Below are positions 1 through 6,360 of a stretch of DNA of 10,817 nt, one piece after another. The position numbers were made by a program, and so were the translations under genes. Numbering within the stretch: position 1 is the first letter of the stretch; each line of letters begins with the position of its first letter. The notes below the pieces were generated by a model. That model was not told where the DNA came from. It did not search any database and saw only the letters and a program-made list of their open reading frames with translations. Location: positions 1 to 10,817 of the forward strand of contig JANXQR010000401.1 of assembly GCA_025353435.1 (NCBI GenBank), in the 5' to 3' direction. Source of the stretch: Acidobacteriota bacterium (GTDB lineage: Bacteria; Acidobacteriota; Terriglobia; Terriglobales; Acidobacteriaceae).

Positions 1-255
1 CACGCCTTTCACATTGCGCATCGCGCGCGCATGGCGCTTCACAAACACGCGCTGTTCGCGTGTCAGCACTACGCTTCCAGCCGACAGCGGCCGCGGACTC
101 GCACTCAACACTTTGAATGGCCCCAGAAGTTCTGGAATCCCGCCCAGCACAACTTCTACTTCAGCGGAAGTAAGAGGCCGCCAGTCAGGTTCCACCAGCG
201 TGCCGTCCAATCCGTGCGCCTTCACCTCAACGCTCACCGCTGCCTCACCTCTCAT
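1..255 (-). CDS. Aminoglycoside-phosphotransferase-like kinase, N-terminal part (runs off the left edge); candidate thiamine kinase
   Basis: An open frame of 85 codons without a stop runs from an ATG at 255-253 to the window edge. It begins 5 bp after the receptor stop codon, so it is the next gene of the same transcript. The fragment contains VEVKAHGLDGTLVEPDWRPL near residues 9-28 and RVFVKRHARAMRNVKGV at 69-85. The second motif resembles the N-lobe of bacterial APH/choline-kinase-fold phosphotransferases, where the Lys of the FVKR strand (K73) would contact ATP. A GTG at 237-235 is a good alternative start, because AGGTGAGG lies 5 nt before it while the ATG has no clear ribosome site. Being cotranscribed with a TPP-riboswitch-controlled receptor, it may phosphorylate imported thiamine, as the APH-fold enzyme ThiK does. 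That role is inference, and the catalytic HxD and DxD motifs lie outside the window. Confidence 0.7.
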   Translation of the reverse strand, partial: MRGEAAVSVEVKAHGLDGTLVEPDWRPLTSAEVEVVLGGIPELLGPFKVLSASPRPLSAGSVVLTREQRVFVKRHARAMRNVKGV

Positions 256-260
256 CGCAT

Positions 261-2585
261 TCAAAACGTGTAATGCGCTGACAGCCTTACGGTCGTCGGC
301 GCGCCAAGGTGAATAAACGTGTCACCGTAACTCGCACCCGTATCCTTCCAGTAGCGCTTGTTGGTGATGTTGTCCGCATACAACCGCAGCGTCACGTGCC
401 CTTGTTCGCCGCCCGGCGTGTAGCGCGCGCCAAAATTGAATATGCTGTAACCCGCTACGCTCACCGCATCATCGCGCGTGGCCTCCTTGCGCCCCGTGTA
501 GCTCCATCCCGGCATCAATTGCAACCCCCGCGCATGCGGCATCGCAACATCTGCAAAAACTGTTATCCGCACATGCGGCACGTTGATCACCTGCTTGTGG
601 TCGAATGCAGCCGTCCCCGTGTTGCTCCCTTCAGCTCGAATCGCCACAGCCGACGCACTCAGCCGCAGCCAATTTGCCGCCGTTCCTTCCGCATTCACTT
701 CCGCGCCATCGTGCGTCTCGCGACCCTCCGACACAAAGCTCTGATCGCCCAAATCATCAATCGATTTCGGATAGAAGAACGGCGCTCTCATGTGAAACAG
801 GGCCGTCGTCAGCAGCAACCGCTGCCCCGGCTGATACTTCGCGCCCACCTCCGCCTGCCGCGTGTAGAACGGCGCCAGGTAGAGCCCGCCAGCCCAGAAC
901 GGCGCCTGCGGCCCCAGTGACAACAGCACACCATAGTTCCCGTAAAACATCAGCGACGGCACGGGCGCATAAATCACCGCATATTGCGGAAGCCACACAC
1001 CCCGCGTTTCGCTCACATTGAAATCGCGAAACGAAGTGTAACGCCCGCCCGCCGTCAAGCGAATATGTCCCGGCAAACTCAACCGATCCTGCACAATCGC
1101 CGATGTCTGATGATCGTAATCCGCCAGCTGCACCGGCCCGGCCGACTCCACCGGGCTCTCAATCGGCACCGTGGCGTTCGGCTGAAAAATATTCTCTGAC
1201 CCAACGTAGGTAAACACCGCGCCATTCTGAACCGTCGTCGGGGCCCCCTCAGGCGCCGCACCGGGCAGTTGCACATTGCGATGCAGTACCGCGCCACCGA
1301 AAGCAAGCTCTTGCTCCACCGCGCCCGTCTTCACCGTGCCCAATGCCAGCACTTCGCCCGTCGCATCCACACGCAGTTCACCGGGGCTGCGATAGTCATA
1401 AATGTCATAGGTTCCATCAGGAGCAAAGAAGTAAGGCGCCGGGCCGCCCGGGACATTGCACGCGTCCTCGTAGTAGCACCCGTACGCGTACACCACGTTA
1501 TCGTCAATCAGCGAGCGGCTGTAACTTCCCTCGGTAAATACACGCCAGCTGCCATGAATCGCATAATCCAAGCGCGCCCCGCTGTTCATGGTGTCGAACG
1601 TATTCGGCTTGCTCCAACTCTGCTCACCCAGCATCGTTGACGGATGCACCGCATTCAGATCCGGCACCACCGTCCCGCCCAGCAGTTGATAGCCGCTCAC
1701 CGAACGCTCTACCTTGTGCTGATATTCCGTGTCGAGCTTCAACATCGCCTTCGAGCTCATCTTCCAGTCTGCAGCGCCCGCACCCATCGCTCGCCAACCG
1801 TTCGCATCATTAATATAGGTTGCAATACGCTCTCCGGCAAGGTTCGCGCGCGCGCCAATCTTCTTTTGCGCGCCAAACAAGTGCCCCAAATCAACCGCAC
1901 CGAAGGCGCTGCCGCGATGATCCGTCGCCACATCCATCGCCTTGATCGCCGCCGGCCGCTTCGTCACAAAATCAATCAACCCACCCGCCGACGCAACACC
2001 ACTCTCCACGCCCGCAATGCCCTTCAGAAACTCGACGCGCTCCTTGTTCTCAAGTGGCACATCCTGCTCGCCTGCAACCGTCATGCCGTTGATCTGCAAC
2101 CCCGTCGCCAGATCAATCGGAAATCCGCGAATCTCAAAATCCCCGTAATATCCCACCGGCGCGTAGTCCTCGCCAATCGACGCGTCATTCTTCACCACGT
2201 CGCTCAACACGCGCGCGTCCTGGTCGCTCAGCAATCCGCGCGTCACTACAAAAGCAGAGACCGGCGTCTCCTTCAACGGCGCCCCATCCAACGTCCCCGC
2301 CGTTACATTTTCAGGAAGATAGTTATCCTTGGTATCCGCATGGACCTCGACGGTAGTCGTTACGCGCGGCATTGGGTTCGTCGAATGCGCTTGAGTGGGA
2401 TTCGGAGCCGCCGGAGTTTGATTCTGCGCTCCGCAGATCAGCGGCGTCGCGAAAATGCCAGCAACCATCCCTGCCATCGCCAGCCCGCTGGACATGCGCA
2501 AAACCACGGAAAACCGCGCCCGCCCTGACGCAGCCTTCTGCGAATTCAATTCATATCGTCGGGAAAAAGCAACACCTGCGGACAT
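261..2585 (-). CDS. TonB-dependent outer-membrane receptor, probably for thiamine or a thiamine precursor
   Basis: This 774-residue protein has a signal sequence with a long n-region and a hydrophobic stretch at about 33-50, with likely cleavage near A53. A linker follows, with a possible TonB-box-like VTTTVEVHA at 75-83. The plug domain spans about 95-210 and includes the family motifs LSDVVKNDAS, FEIRGFPID, ERVEFLKG and GGLIDFVTKRP. The rest is a 22-strand-type beta barrel ending in LRLSAHYTF, with the C-terminal Phe needed for outer-membrane assembly. By sequence it belongs with siderophore-type receptors (FhuA/FpvA class). A TPP riboswitch lies 74 bp upstream, so the cargo is more likely thiamine or a related pyrimidine/thiazole compound; that step is inference. 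The ATG start is fixed by AAGAGG five bases upstream. Two cysteines in YGCYYEDACN could form a disulfide in a surface loop. The gene is followed at 5 bp by a kinase-like gene. Confidence 0.9.
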   Translation of the reverse strand: MSAGVAFSRRYELNSQKAASGRARFSVVLRMSSGLAMAGMVAGIFATPLICGAQNQTPAAPNPTQAHSTNPMPRVTTTVEVHADTKDNYLPENVTAGTLDGAPLKETPVSAFVVTRGLLSDQDARVLSDVVKNDASIGEDYAPVGYYGDFEIRGFPIDLATGLQINGMTVAGEQDVPLENKERVEFLKGIAGVESGVASAGGLIDFVTKRPAAIKAMDVATDHRGSAFGAVDLGHLFGAQKKIGARANLAGERIATYINDANGWRAMGAGAADWKMSSKAMLKLDTEYQHKVERSVSGYQLLGGTVVPDLNAVHPSTMLGEQSWSKPNTFDTMNSGARLDYAIHGSWRVFTEGSYSRSLIDDNVVYAYGCYYEDACNVPGGPAPYFFAPDGTYDIYDYRSPGELRVDATGEVLALGTVKTGAVEQELAFGGAVLHRNVQLPGAAPEGAPTTVQNGAVFTYVGSENIFQPNATVPIESPVESAGPVQLADYDHQTSAIVQDRLSLPGHIRLTAGGRYTSFRDFNVSETRGVWLPQYAVIYAPVPSLMFYGNYGVLLSLGPQAPFWAGGLYLAPFYTRQAEVGAKYQPGQRLLLTTALFHMRAPFFYPKSIDDLGDQSFVSEGRETHDGAEVNAEGTAANWLRLSASAVAIRAEGSNTGTAAFDHKQVINVPHVRITVFADVAMPHARGLQLMPGWSYTGRKEATRDDAVSVAGYSIFNFGARYTPGGEQGHVTLRLYADNITNKRYWKDTGASYGDTFIHLGAPTTVRLSAHYTF

Positions 2586-2590
2586 AGATT

Positions 2591-2617
2591 CCTCTTGCTT
2601 CCAACTGAAACAAGAGG
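2591..2617 (-). promoter_or_regulatory. Shine-Dalgarno-sequestering hairpin (riboswitch expression platform)
   Basis: On the minus strand CCTCTTG (2617-2611) and CAAGAGG (2597-2591) form a perfect 7-bp stem with a 13-nt loop. The 3' arm contains the AAGAGG ribosome site of the receptor gene, which starts five bases later. Forming the stem would block initiation. The 5' arm and loop can instead pair with the start of the riboswitch, as described in the findings, so this is the probable OFF element of translational control. The pairing is read directly; the regulatory role is inferred. Confidence 0.7.
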
Positions 2618-2658
2618 TGCCCGGAAGGCAATGTCGGTAAGAAGACCGCTTTGCTTCG

Positions 2659-2736
2659 GAAACTTCCCACGCCGGTATTATCCGGATCGGGTTCGAGGGT
2701 ATTTCTCAGCCCCGTCTATCGGAGCACCCCTGTTTC
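2659..2736 (-). promoter_or_regulatory. TPP riboswitch (THI-box)
   Basis: Read on the minus strand, the element shows the THI-box core in order. It has GGGGTGC, then the invariant GGCTGAGAAATACCC, then GAACCCGATCCGGATAATAC followed by CGGCGTGGGAAG. Helices can be traced: P1 GAAAC (2736-2732) with GTTTC (2663-2659), P2 AGGGGT with ACCCT, and P3 GCTCCG with CGGGGC around an ATAGA loop. P4/P5 carry the GATCCGGATAATACCGGCG segment. CTGAGA binds the pyrimidine and the P4/P5 side binds the pyrophosphate in known members of this class. It sits 74 bp before the receptor start, in the correct orientation to control the receptor and the kinase-like gene. High TPP should lower expression. Confidence 0.95.
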
Positions 2737-2753
2737 AATAACAAGATTGAAAC
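2732..2753 (-). repeat. 8-bp inverted repeat overlapping the riboswitch P1 5' strand
   Basis: On the minus strand GTTTCAAT (2753-2746), a 6-nt loop CTTGTT and ATTGAAAC (2739-2732) form a perfect stem. Its second arm contains the 5' strand of riboswitch helix P1. If transcription starts upstream of 2753 the hairpin could compete with P1. If not, it is a DNA element near the start site. No convincing promoter boxes can be fixed here, so the role is open. Confidence 0.45.
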
Positions 2754-2784
2754 ACTTCGCAGTAGTTCGGCGCAACTGACCTCT

Positions 2785-2806
2785 AAAAAAAGGCGGTTAT
2801 CGCGCC
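2785..2806 (-). terminator. Weak Rho-independent terminator candidate
   Basis: On the minus strand GGCG (2806-2803), a 7-nt loop and CGCC (2795-2792) are followed at once by seven T residues. The stem is only 4 bp, so this is a weak candidate. It lies between the end of the CRTAC gene and the TPP riboswitch, where a boundary between the two transcripts is expected. Confidence 0.3.
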
Positions 2807-2821
2807 ACAGTGATTCCGTGC

Positions 2822-2857
2822 CCCATCTTTGCGCCTTACTTCTGGCGCAAGGGTGGG
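2822..2857. repeat. Long intergenic hairpin (palindromic repeat element)
   Basis: CCCATCTTTGCGCC and GGCGCAAGGGTGGG flank an 8-base centre (TTACTTCT). They pair over 14 positions, 12 Watson-Crick and two G-U when read as RNA. There is no T tract on either side, so it is not a typical terminator. Its shape fits REP-like palindromes found between genes in Acidobacteriota. Whether it is repeated elsewhere in this genome cannot be seen here. Confidence 0.55.
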
Positions 2858-2877
2858 AAACCACGAAGCTCCATGTG

Positions 2878-2905
2878 CCGGCTTTGCACCCGTCGCAAAG
2901 GCCGG
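2878..2905. repeat. Second intergenic hairpin next to the first
   Basis: CCGGCTTTGC (2878-2887) pairs with GCAAAGGCCGG (2895-2905) with one bulged base and a 7-nt loop. It lies 23 bp before the stop codon side of the CRTAC gene, so it would form in that gene's 3' untranslated RNA and could protect or end the transcript. It is joined to CCGGGTGCCC (2902-2911), a decamer that recurs at 6265 and 8485. Confidence 0.45.
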
Positions 2906-2928
2906 GTGCCCATTGAACATGCGTAGAC

Positions 2929-4239
2929 TTACTTCCCCGCACCCTCGGTCAGCGTCACAATCCGATCCACGCCGGCCACCGTAAACTGCTCCACTTTCCC
3001 ACTCGGCCAATGCACTTCAATCTCTTCCGCGCCAGTCGCCTGCCCCAGCCCAAAGTGCGGCCGAAAATCATTGCTCGACAAATAGCTTCCCCCGCTGATC
3101 ACATCCCCGCGCTGCTTCATCCCATTCGCCGTCACATAAACCGTCGCGCCCACCGCGTCCTTCGGACTCTTCCCAGTTCCGACAAGCTTCAATTCCAGCC
3201 AGTGATTCTTGTCCGCATTCACATTCCGCAGCAGCACCGGGTGCCCGTCCATCACGCTGATCACCGCATCCAGCTTGCCGTCGTTGAACAGGTCGCCGAC
3301 AGCCATGCCGCGCCCCGCAATCACCACAGCCAGGCCCGATCCCTCTACAGCCGGCACCGTCTCAAACTTCTTGCCTTCCAGATTGTGAAACAGCATCGGC
3401 CTCTGCGCCCAGCTTGTGCCCCACGCGTATTTATCCGCCTGCGGATACACATGCCCATCCGCCATCATCAGGTCTTTCCACCCGTCATTGTCATAGTCGA
3501 AAAACGCATCGCCCCAGCTCAAAAACGGCACCGACACCTCCGCAATTCCCAAGTGATAGCTGATGTCCGTCATGTTGGCGTCGCCTTCGTTGTGATACAG
3601 CGGCTTGTAGTCGTCAGAAAACGTCGTGTCGAAAACGTCCAGCATCCCGTTGTTCTCGTAATCGCCCACCGCAATGCCCATTGACGCCGTCTCGCGCCCT
3701 GCCTCATTCAGCGCAAACCCCGACGCATAGCTCACGTCCTCAAACGTCCGATTGCCCTTGTTGATGTAAAGATAATTCGGCGTCGAATCATTGCCAACAA
3801 GCAGGTCGGGCTTGCCGTCGTTATTAATGTCCGCAAACACCGCGCCCAGCCCGTAATACCCAGGCTTGTCCGCCACGCCGGCCTTCTCGCTCACATCCGT
3901 AAACGTGCCATCTCCGTTGTTGTGGAAGAGATGATCGCTCTCGCCCTTCAACCCCCGCGGCCCGCAGCTCACCTTCTCGCCGCGAAATGTGCAGAACGCA
4001 TTCGGCGCATCCGCATCGCCGGCCGTCGGCATGTGTTTGCGATCGTAGTGCAGATACCCAGCTACAAAAAGATCCAGCTTCCCATCGCCGTCGAAGTCGC
4101 CCCACGTCGCGCCCGTGTGCCACCCCGCCGCGTCATCCAGCGCCACACCAGCCTTGTCCGCCACATCCGTAAATGTGCCGTCGTGATTGTTGTGATAGAG
4201 CCGGTTCTTGCCCAGTTCGATACAAAAATATCCGGCCAA
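2929..4239 (-). CDS. CRTAC family protein, C-terminal part of a frameshifted gene (FG-GAP/VCBS repeats plus ASPIC/UnbV domain)
   Basis: This frame carries the larger part of a secreted beta-propeller protein. Its own first residues (about to LGKN) are not homologous to anything expected; the real reading enters near 4213 from the upstream frame. It has five calcium-binding-type FG-GAP motifs, DFDGDGKLD, DINNDGKPD, DYENNGMLD, DYDNDGWKD and DLFNDGKLD, separated by LFHNNGDGTFTDV-type strands. An ASPIC/UnbV C-terminal domain follows, with NHWLELKLVGTGKSPKDAVG, GGSYLSSNDFRPHFGLG and VHWPSGKVEQF. Such proteins are exported and thought to bind ligands or carbohydrates; no enzymatic role can be assigned. 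With the two motifs of the upstream frame the total is seven, matching a seven-bladed propeller, which supports a single ancestral gene. Confidence 0.8.
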   Translation of the reverse strand: MAGYFCIELGKNRLYHNNHDGTFTDVADKAGVALDDAAGWHTGATWGDFDGDGKLDLFVAGYLHYDRKHMPTAGDADAPNAFCTFRGEKVSCGPRGLKGESDHLFHNNGDGTFTDVSEKAGVADKPGYYGLGAVFADINNDGKPDLLVGNDSTPNYLYINKGNRTFEDVSYASGFALNEAGRETASMGIAVGDYENNGMLDVFDTTFSDDYKPLYHNEGDANMTDISYHLGIAEVSVPFLSWGDAFFDYDNDGWKDLMMADGHVYPQADKYAWGTSWAQRPMLFHNLEGKKFETVPAVEGSGLAVVIAGRGMAVGDLFNDGKLDAVISVMDGHPVLLRNVNADKNHWLELKLVGTGKSPKDAVGATVYVTANGMKQRGDVISGGSYLSSNDFRPHFGLGQATGAEEIEVHWPSGKVEQFTVAGVDRIVTLTEGAGK

Positions 4240-4745
4240 CCATCGATGTCGTAGTCCGCAATCGCCACGCCAAATCCCCAGCGGTCGTTGGTCACGCCAG
4301 CCTTCGCCGCCACATCCGTAAATGTCCCATCGTGATTGTTGTGAAACAGCGCCGCATGCGGAGGCGTCTCTTTGCCGTCAAGCGCATTGAATGTCGATCC
4401 ATTCACCAGGTAAATATCGAGCCAGCCATCGTTGTCGAAATCGATCAGGCCCACGCCCGATCCCTTCGTCTCCACGATGTAATCTTTTGCTGGCCCGCCC
4501 ATTTTGTGCGTCCACTTCGCCAGCCCCGACTTCTCGCTCGCGTCCTCAAACACCACCGGCCCGCTCTTCACAAATCCACCCGCGGTAATCGGCCGATGCT
4601 GCTCATCCACTTGCACGGGATGAAGCGACGTGACCTCATGCCCGCTCTTCGCAGGCGAGGTCGCTCCAGGGCTTGCAGCCTGTGCTGAAACAAAAACGGG
4701 AAGGCACGCAATCAGCGCGCAGGCGGTGGCTTTGCGAAGGTCCAT
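4062..4745 (-). CDS. CRTAC family protein, N-terminal part of the frameshifted gene (signal peptide and first FG-GAP repeats)
   Basis: The chosen start MDLRKATACALIACLPVFVS gives a clean signal peptide ending near AQA; an in-frame ATG at 4751 and a TTG at 4772 also exist. No close ribosome site is seen for any of them. The mature part has GVGLIDFDNDGWLDIYLVNG and VAIADYDIDGWPDIFVSNW, two FG-GAP motifs, with LFHNNHDGTFTDVAAKAG between them. After VSNW the sequence turns into low-complexity, Arg-rich residues that do not fit the family, up to a stop at 4062. At exactly this point the next frame continues with GKNRLYHNNHDGTFTDV. The two parts therefore belong to one gene of about 606 codons (2929-4745), truncated unless the missing base is a sequencing error. 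Confidence 0.75.
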   Translation of the reverse strand: MDLRKATACALIACLPVFVSAQAASPGATSPAKSGHEVTSLHPVQVDEQHRPITAGGFVKSGPVVFEDASEKSGLAKWTHKMGGPAKDYIVETKGSGVGLIDFDNDGWLDIYLVNGSTFNALDGKETPPHAALFHNNHDGTFTDVAAKAGVTNDRWGFGVAIADYDIDGWPDIFVSNWARTGSITTITTAHLRMWRTRLVWRWMTRRGGTRARRGATSTAMGSWIFL

Positions 4746-4812
4746 GAGCATGAAGGCCAGTATAAGGGGCAAGGTGGACAGAAGTATCCTCCGAAAGAAC
4801 GATGCTCGAACC

Positions 4813-4836
4813 CCTCAGTCCCTCAGTCCCTCAGTC
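4813..4836. repeat. Tandem repeat, three copies of CCTCAGTC
   Basis: Three perfect 8-bp units stand head to tail between the lipoprotein stop codon (4848) and the CRTAC gene. A short tandem array like this is prone to copy-number change by slippage. No promoter role is evident. Confidence 0.8.
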
Positions 4837-4847
4837 CCGGGGATTAT

Positions 4848-5462
4848 CTAATTCCCCGTCGCACCACTCGGCGCCGCCGGCTGCGCGTTCTGTACAATCC
4901 ACCCATCGCTGCTCTTCGTCAGGTTTGCCGAGCCAGTCTGCGGGGCAGCATCGTTCAGCTTCGGAAAAGCCGTCTTCATCTCCGCCGAGCTCGCCCACGC
5001 CGGCAGGCTGTTCGTCTCATAGTGATAGGTCACCGCGTACTGCGTCGCGTCATCGGTTGCCGGGGTGTAGCCATCAATCGACGTTACCTCGGCGTGCCCG
5101 TAGCAAAAGTTTCCATAACCCGGCTGGCTCGCATCCGCCGTCCACTTCGCACGCCCCTGGTCTGACAAATCGTAGTTATTTACTTGCTTCGATCCCACCA
5201 GGAAGCGCTTCTTTTCCGCCGACGACCGTGTCAACATCCCCGCATCCGTCAGTGCATCGAACTCCTTCGTCTGCTCATCCTTCGACGTGTCCGCCTGCAC
5301 CGGAAACTTGATCGGCACGGCCCATAGGCAGGACTGCTTTGCACTTAAATAGTTGTTGATCGCCGACTTGAACGCACCCTTGTCGACCTCATTCTTTTTG
5401 CAGCCGCTGCCCACGGCCACCACTCCACCAAGAATCAAAAAGAAAATCGCCCGCTTGTCCAT
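4848..5462 (-). CDS. Probable lipoprotein of unknown function
   Basis: This is a 204-residue protein starting at the ATG at 5462, preceded by GAGGTG at nine bases. A GTG at 5474 would overlap that ribosome site and is less likely. The N-terminus MDKRAIFFLILGGVVAVGSG is a short signal peptide ending at C21. The lipobox is imperfect: VGSGC places Gly, not Leu/Val, at -3, so lipidation is likely but not certain. The mature part is hydrophilic and has two further cysteines (KQSCLW and NFCYGH) that may pair in the periplasm. I do not recognise a named domain. It lies between an Rrf2 regulator and the CRTAC gene, all on one strand with gaps of about 100 bp, so loose cotranscription is possible. Confidence 0.75.
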   Translation of the reverse strand: MDKRAIFFLILGGVVAVGSGCKKNEVDKGAFKSAINNYLSAKQSCLWAVPIKFPVQADTSKDEQTKEFDALTDAGMLTRSSAEKKRFLVGSKQVNNYDLSDQGRAKWTADASQPGYGNFCYGHAEVTSIDGYTPATDDATQYAVTYHYETNSLPAWASSAEMKTAFPKLNDAAPQTGSANLTKSSDGWIVQNAQPAAPSGATGN

Positions 5463-5559
5463 GCGCACGTTCACCTCGTGAGAGTTGGATGCACACAGCG
5501 ATTCCCACGGACGTGCGAACCCGCATTTTCCGCCCTGATTGAATCGATCTCTCTGGGAC

Positions 5560-6033
5560 TCAGTTCGCCAATCGACTCGTCATCGCCGGCGCAATGCAGC
5601 TCTTCGCAACCAGCACAAACTCGTTCGCCGCGCCCTGGTCGGCCAGCTCACTCATGCGCGCTCCCTCAAGAACCTCCAGCATGGCCTGCTGCGCCTTTGC
5701 CCACACAGGATGCGCCGAGCACCTCGCGCTGCGCTTGCACGGGCTTTCGTCTGCAAGGCAAACGTTCAACACAATCGGCCCGTCAACCGCCTCAACCACC
5801 GCGCGGATCGAAGCCTCCCGGCCCATCTGCGAAATCTCAAACCCACCGCCCAGTCCGCGCCGCGAGTTCACCAGCCCCGCATGCGCCAGGGCCTGCAGCA
5901 CCTTCGAGAGAAAGCTCCCCGGGGCGGCCGTAGCCCTCGTCAATTCCGGCAGCGAAATACGGCTCCCTTCCTCTGACCCCGCCAGCGCCACCATCACCCG
6001 CACTCCGTAATCCGCAGCCCGAGTCAACTGCAT
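5560..6033 (-). CDS. Rrf2 family transcriptional regulator with Fe-S-type cysteines
   Basis: The protein has 157 residues from MQLTRAADYG, the usual Rrf2 start, at the ATG 6033-6031; upstream in-frame alternatives lack support. The N-terminal winged helix covers about 1-70 and includes SLPELTRATAAPGSFLSKVL (recognition region) and RRGLGGGFEIS (wing). The dimer helix follows, and three cysteines lie at C92, C99 and C105 (C-x6-C-x5-C). This is the spacing class of NsrR/IscR/RirA-like members that hold a [2Fe-2S] or [4Fe-4S] cluster. It probably senses nitric oxide, redox state or Fe-S status; the exact signal cannot be told. The region upstream has an inverted repeat that could be an autoregulatory site. 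It is divergent from the DUF3857 gene at 6426. Confidence 0.88.
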   Translation of the reverse strand: MQLTRAADYGVRVMVALAGSEEGSRISLPELTRATAAPGSFLSKVLQALAHAGLVNSRRGLGGGFEISQMGREASIRAVVEAVDGPIVLNVCLADESPCKRSARCSAHPVWAKAQQAMLEVLEGARMSELADQGAANEFVLVAKSCIAPAMTSRLAN

Positions 6034-6250
6034 CGACGAATTCACTCTCTTTGATATCTCCACCAGCAACTCCTCCAGGGCGCCCTACCGCCATTCCGCT
6101 TCGATCACAGATCTGGACCAATTTGATCGTGAGTCTAGCCGACCCCCTCGCAACTGTTCGTGTTCACCATCACAGACCCATGGTCGCGACGCTCGTTACC
6201 CTTGAGCACCAAGCCAATCTGGAGAGGAATCCTCCAAAAATGCCGCGTTA

Positions 6251-6298
6251 AGTCGAAGGATCTGCCGGGTGCCCCTGGTCTGGACTCTCAGACCAGGG
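6251..6298. repeat. Dispersed intergenic repeat with 10-bp hairpin
   Basis: AGTCGAAGGATCTG (6251-6264) is followed by CCGGGTGCCCC and a perfect palindrome, CCCTGGTCTG / CAGACCAGGG with a 6-base centre (6273-6298). The same three modules occur near 8421-8545: the 14-mer twice, the CCGGGTGCCCC block once, and a CAGACC-GGGATAC end once. It has no T tract, so a terminator is unlikely. Confidence 0.65.
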
Positions 6299-6360
6299 AT
6301 ACCGCGGACTCTGTTTCGTCCCTATTCCCTATTTCCCTCCGCCACCTGTGCCAAATCTTT

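Noticed and set aside
309..2528. Long plus-strand open frames opposite the receptor gene (309-920, 1269-1640, 1644-2528)
   Set aside because: They are rich in Arg, His and Pro with no domain, and run antisense to a well-supported TonB-dependent receptor, as is usual in high-GC genes.
261..2585. Iron-siderophore transport as the receptor's role
   Set aside because: The sequence class suggests it, but no Fur-box-like site or siderophore gene is seen, while a clear TPP riboswitch precedes the gene. Thiamine is the better prediction, though not proven.
2732..2753. ATTGAAAC and its complement, which resemble the ends of many CRISPR repeats
   Set aside because: There is only one inverted pair, with no repeat-spacer periodicity and no cas gene. 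The bases are explained by riboswitch helix P1 and its competing hairpin.
4205..4235. Programmed -1 frameshifting at the T run or G run in the CRTAC gene
   Set aside because: No X-XXY-YYZ slippery heptamer is in phase, and CRTAC proteins are not known to need frameshifting. A shift at the T run would give DIFCIELGKN, a poorer match than VSNWGKN. A missing base is simpler.
6273..6298. The 10-bp palindrome as a terminator
   Set aside because: No T tract follows on either strand, it lies between divergent genes, and its arms recur as part of a dispersed repeat.
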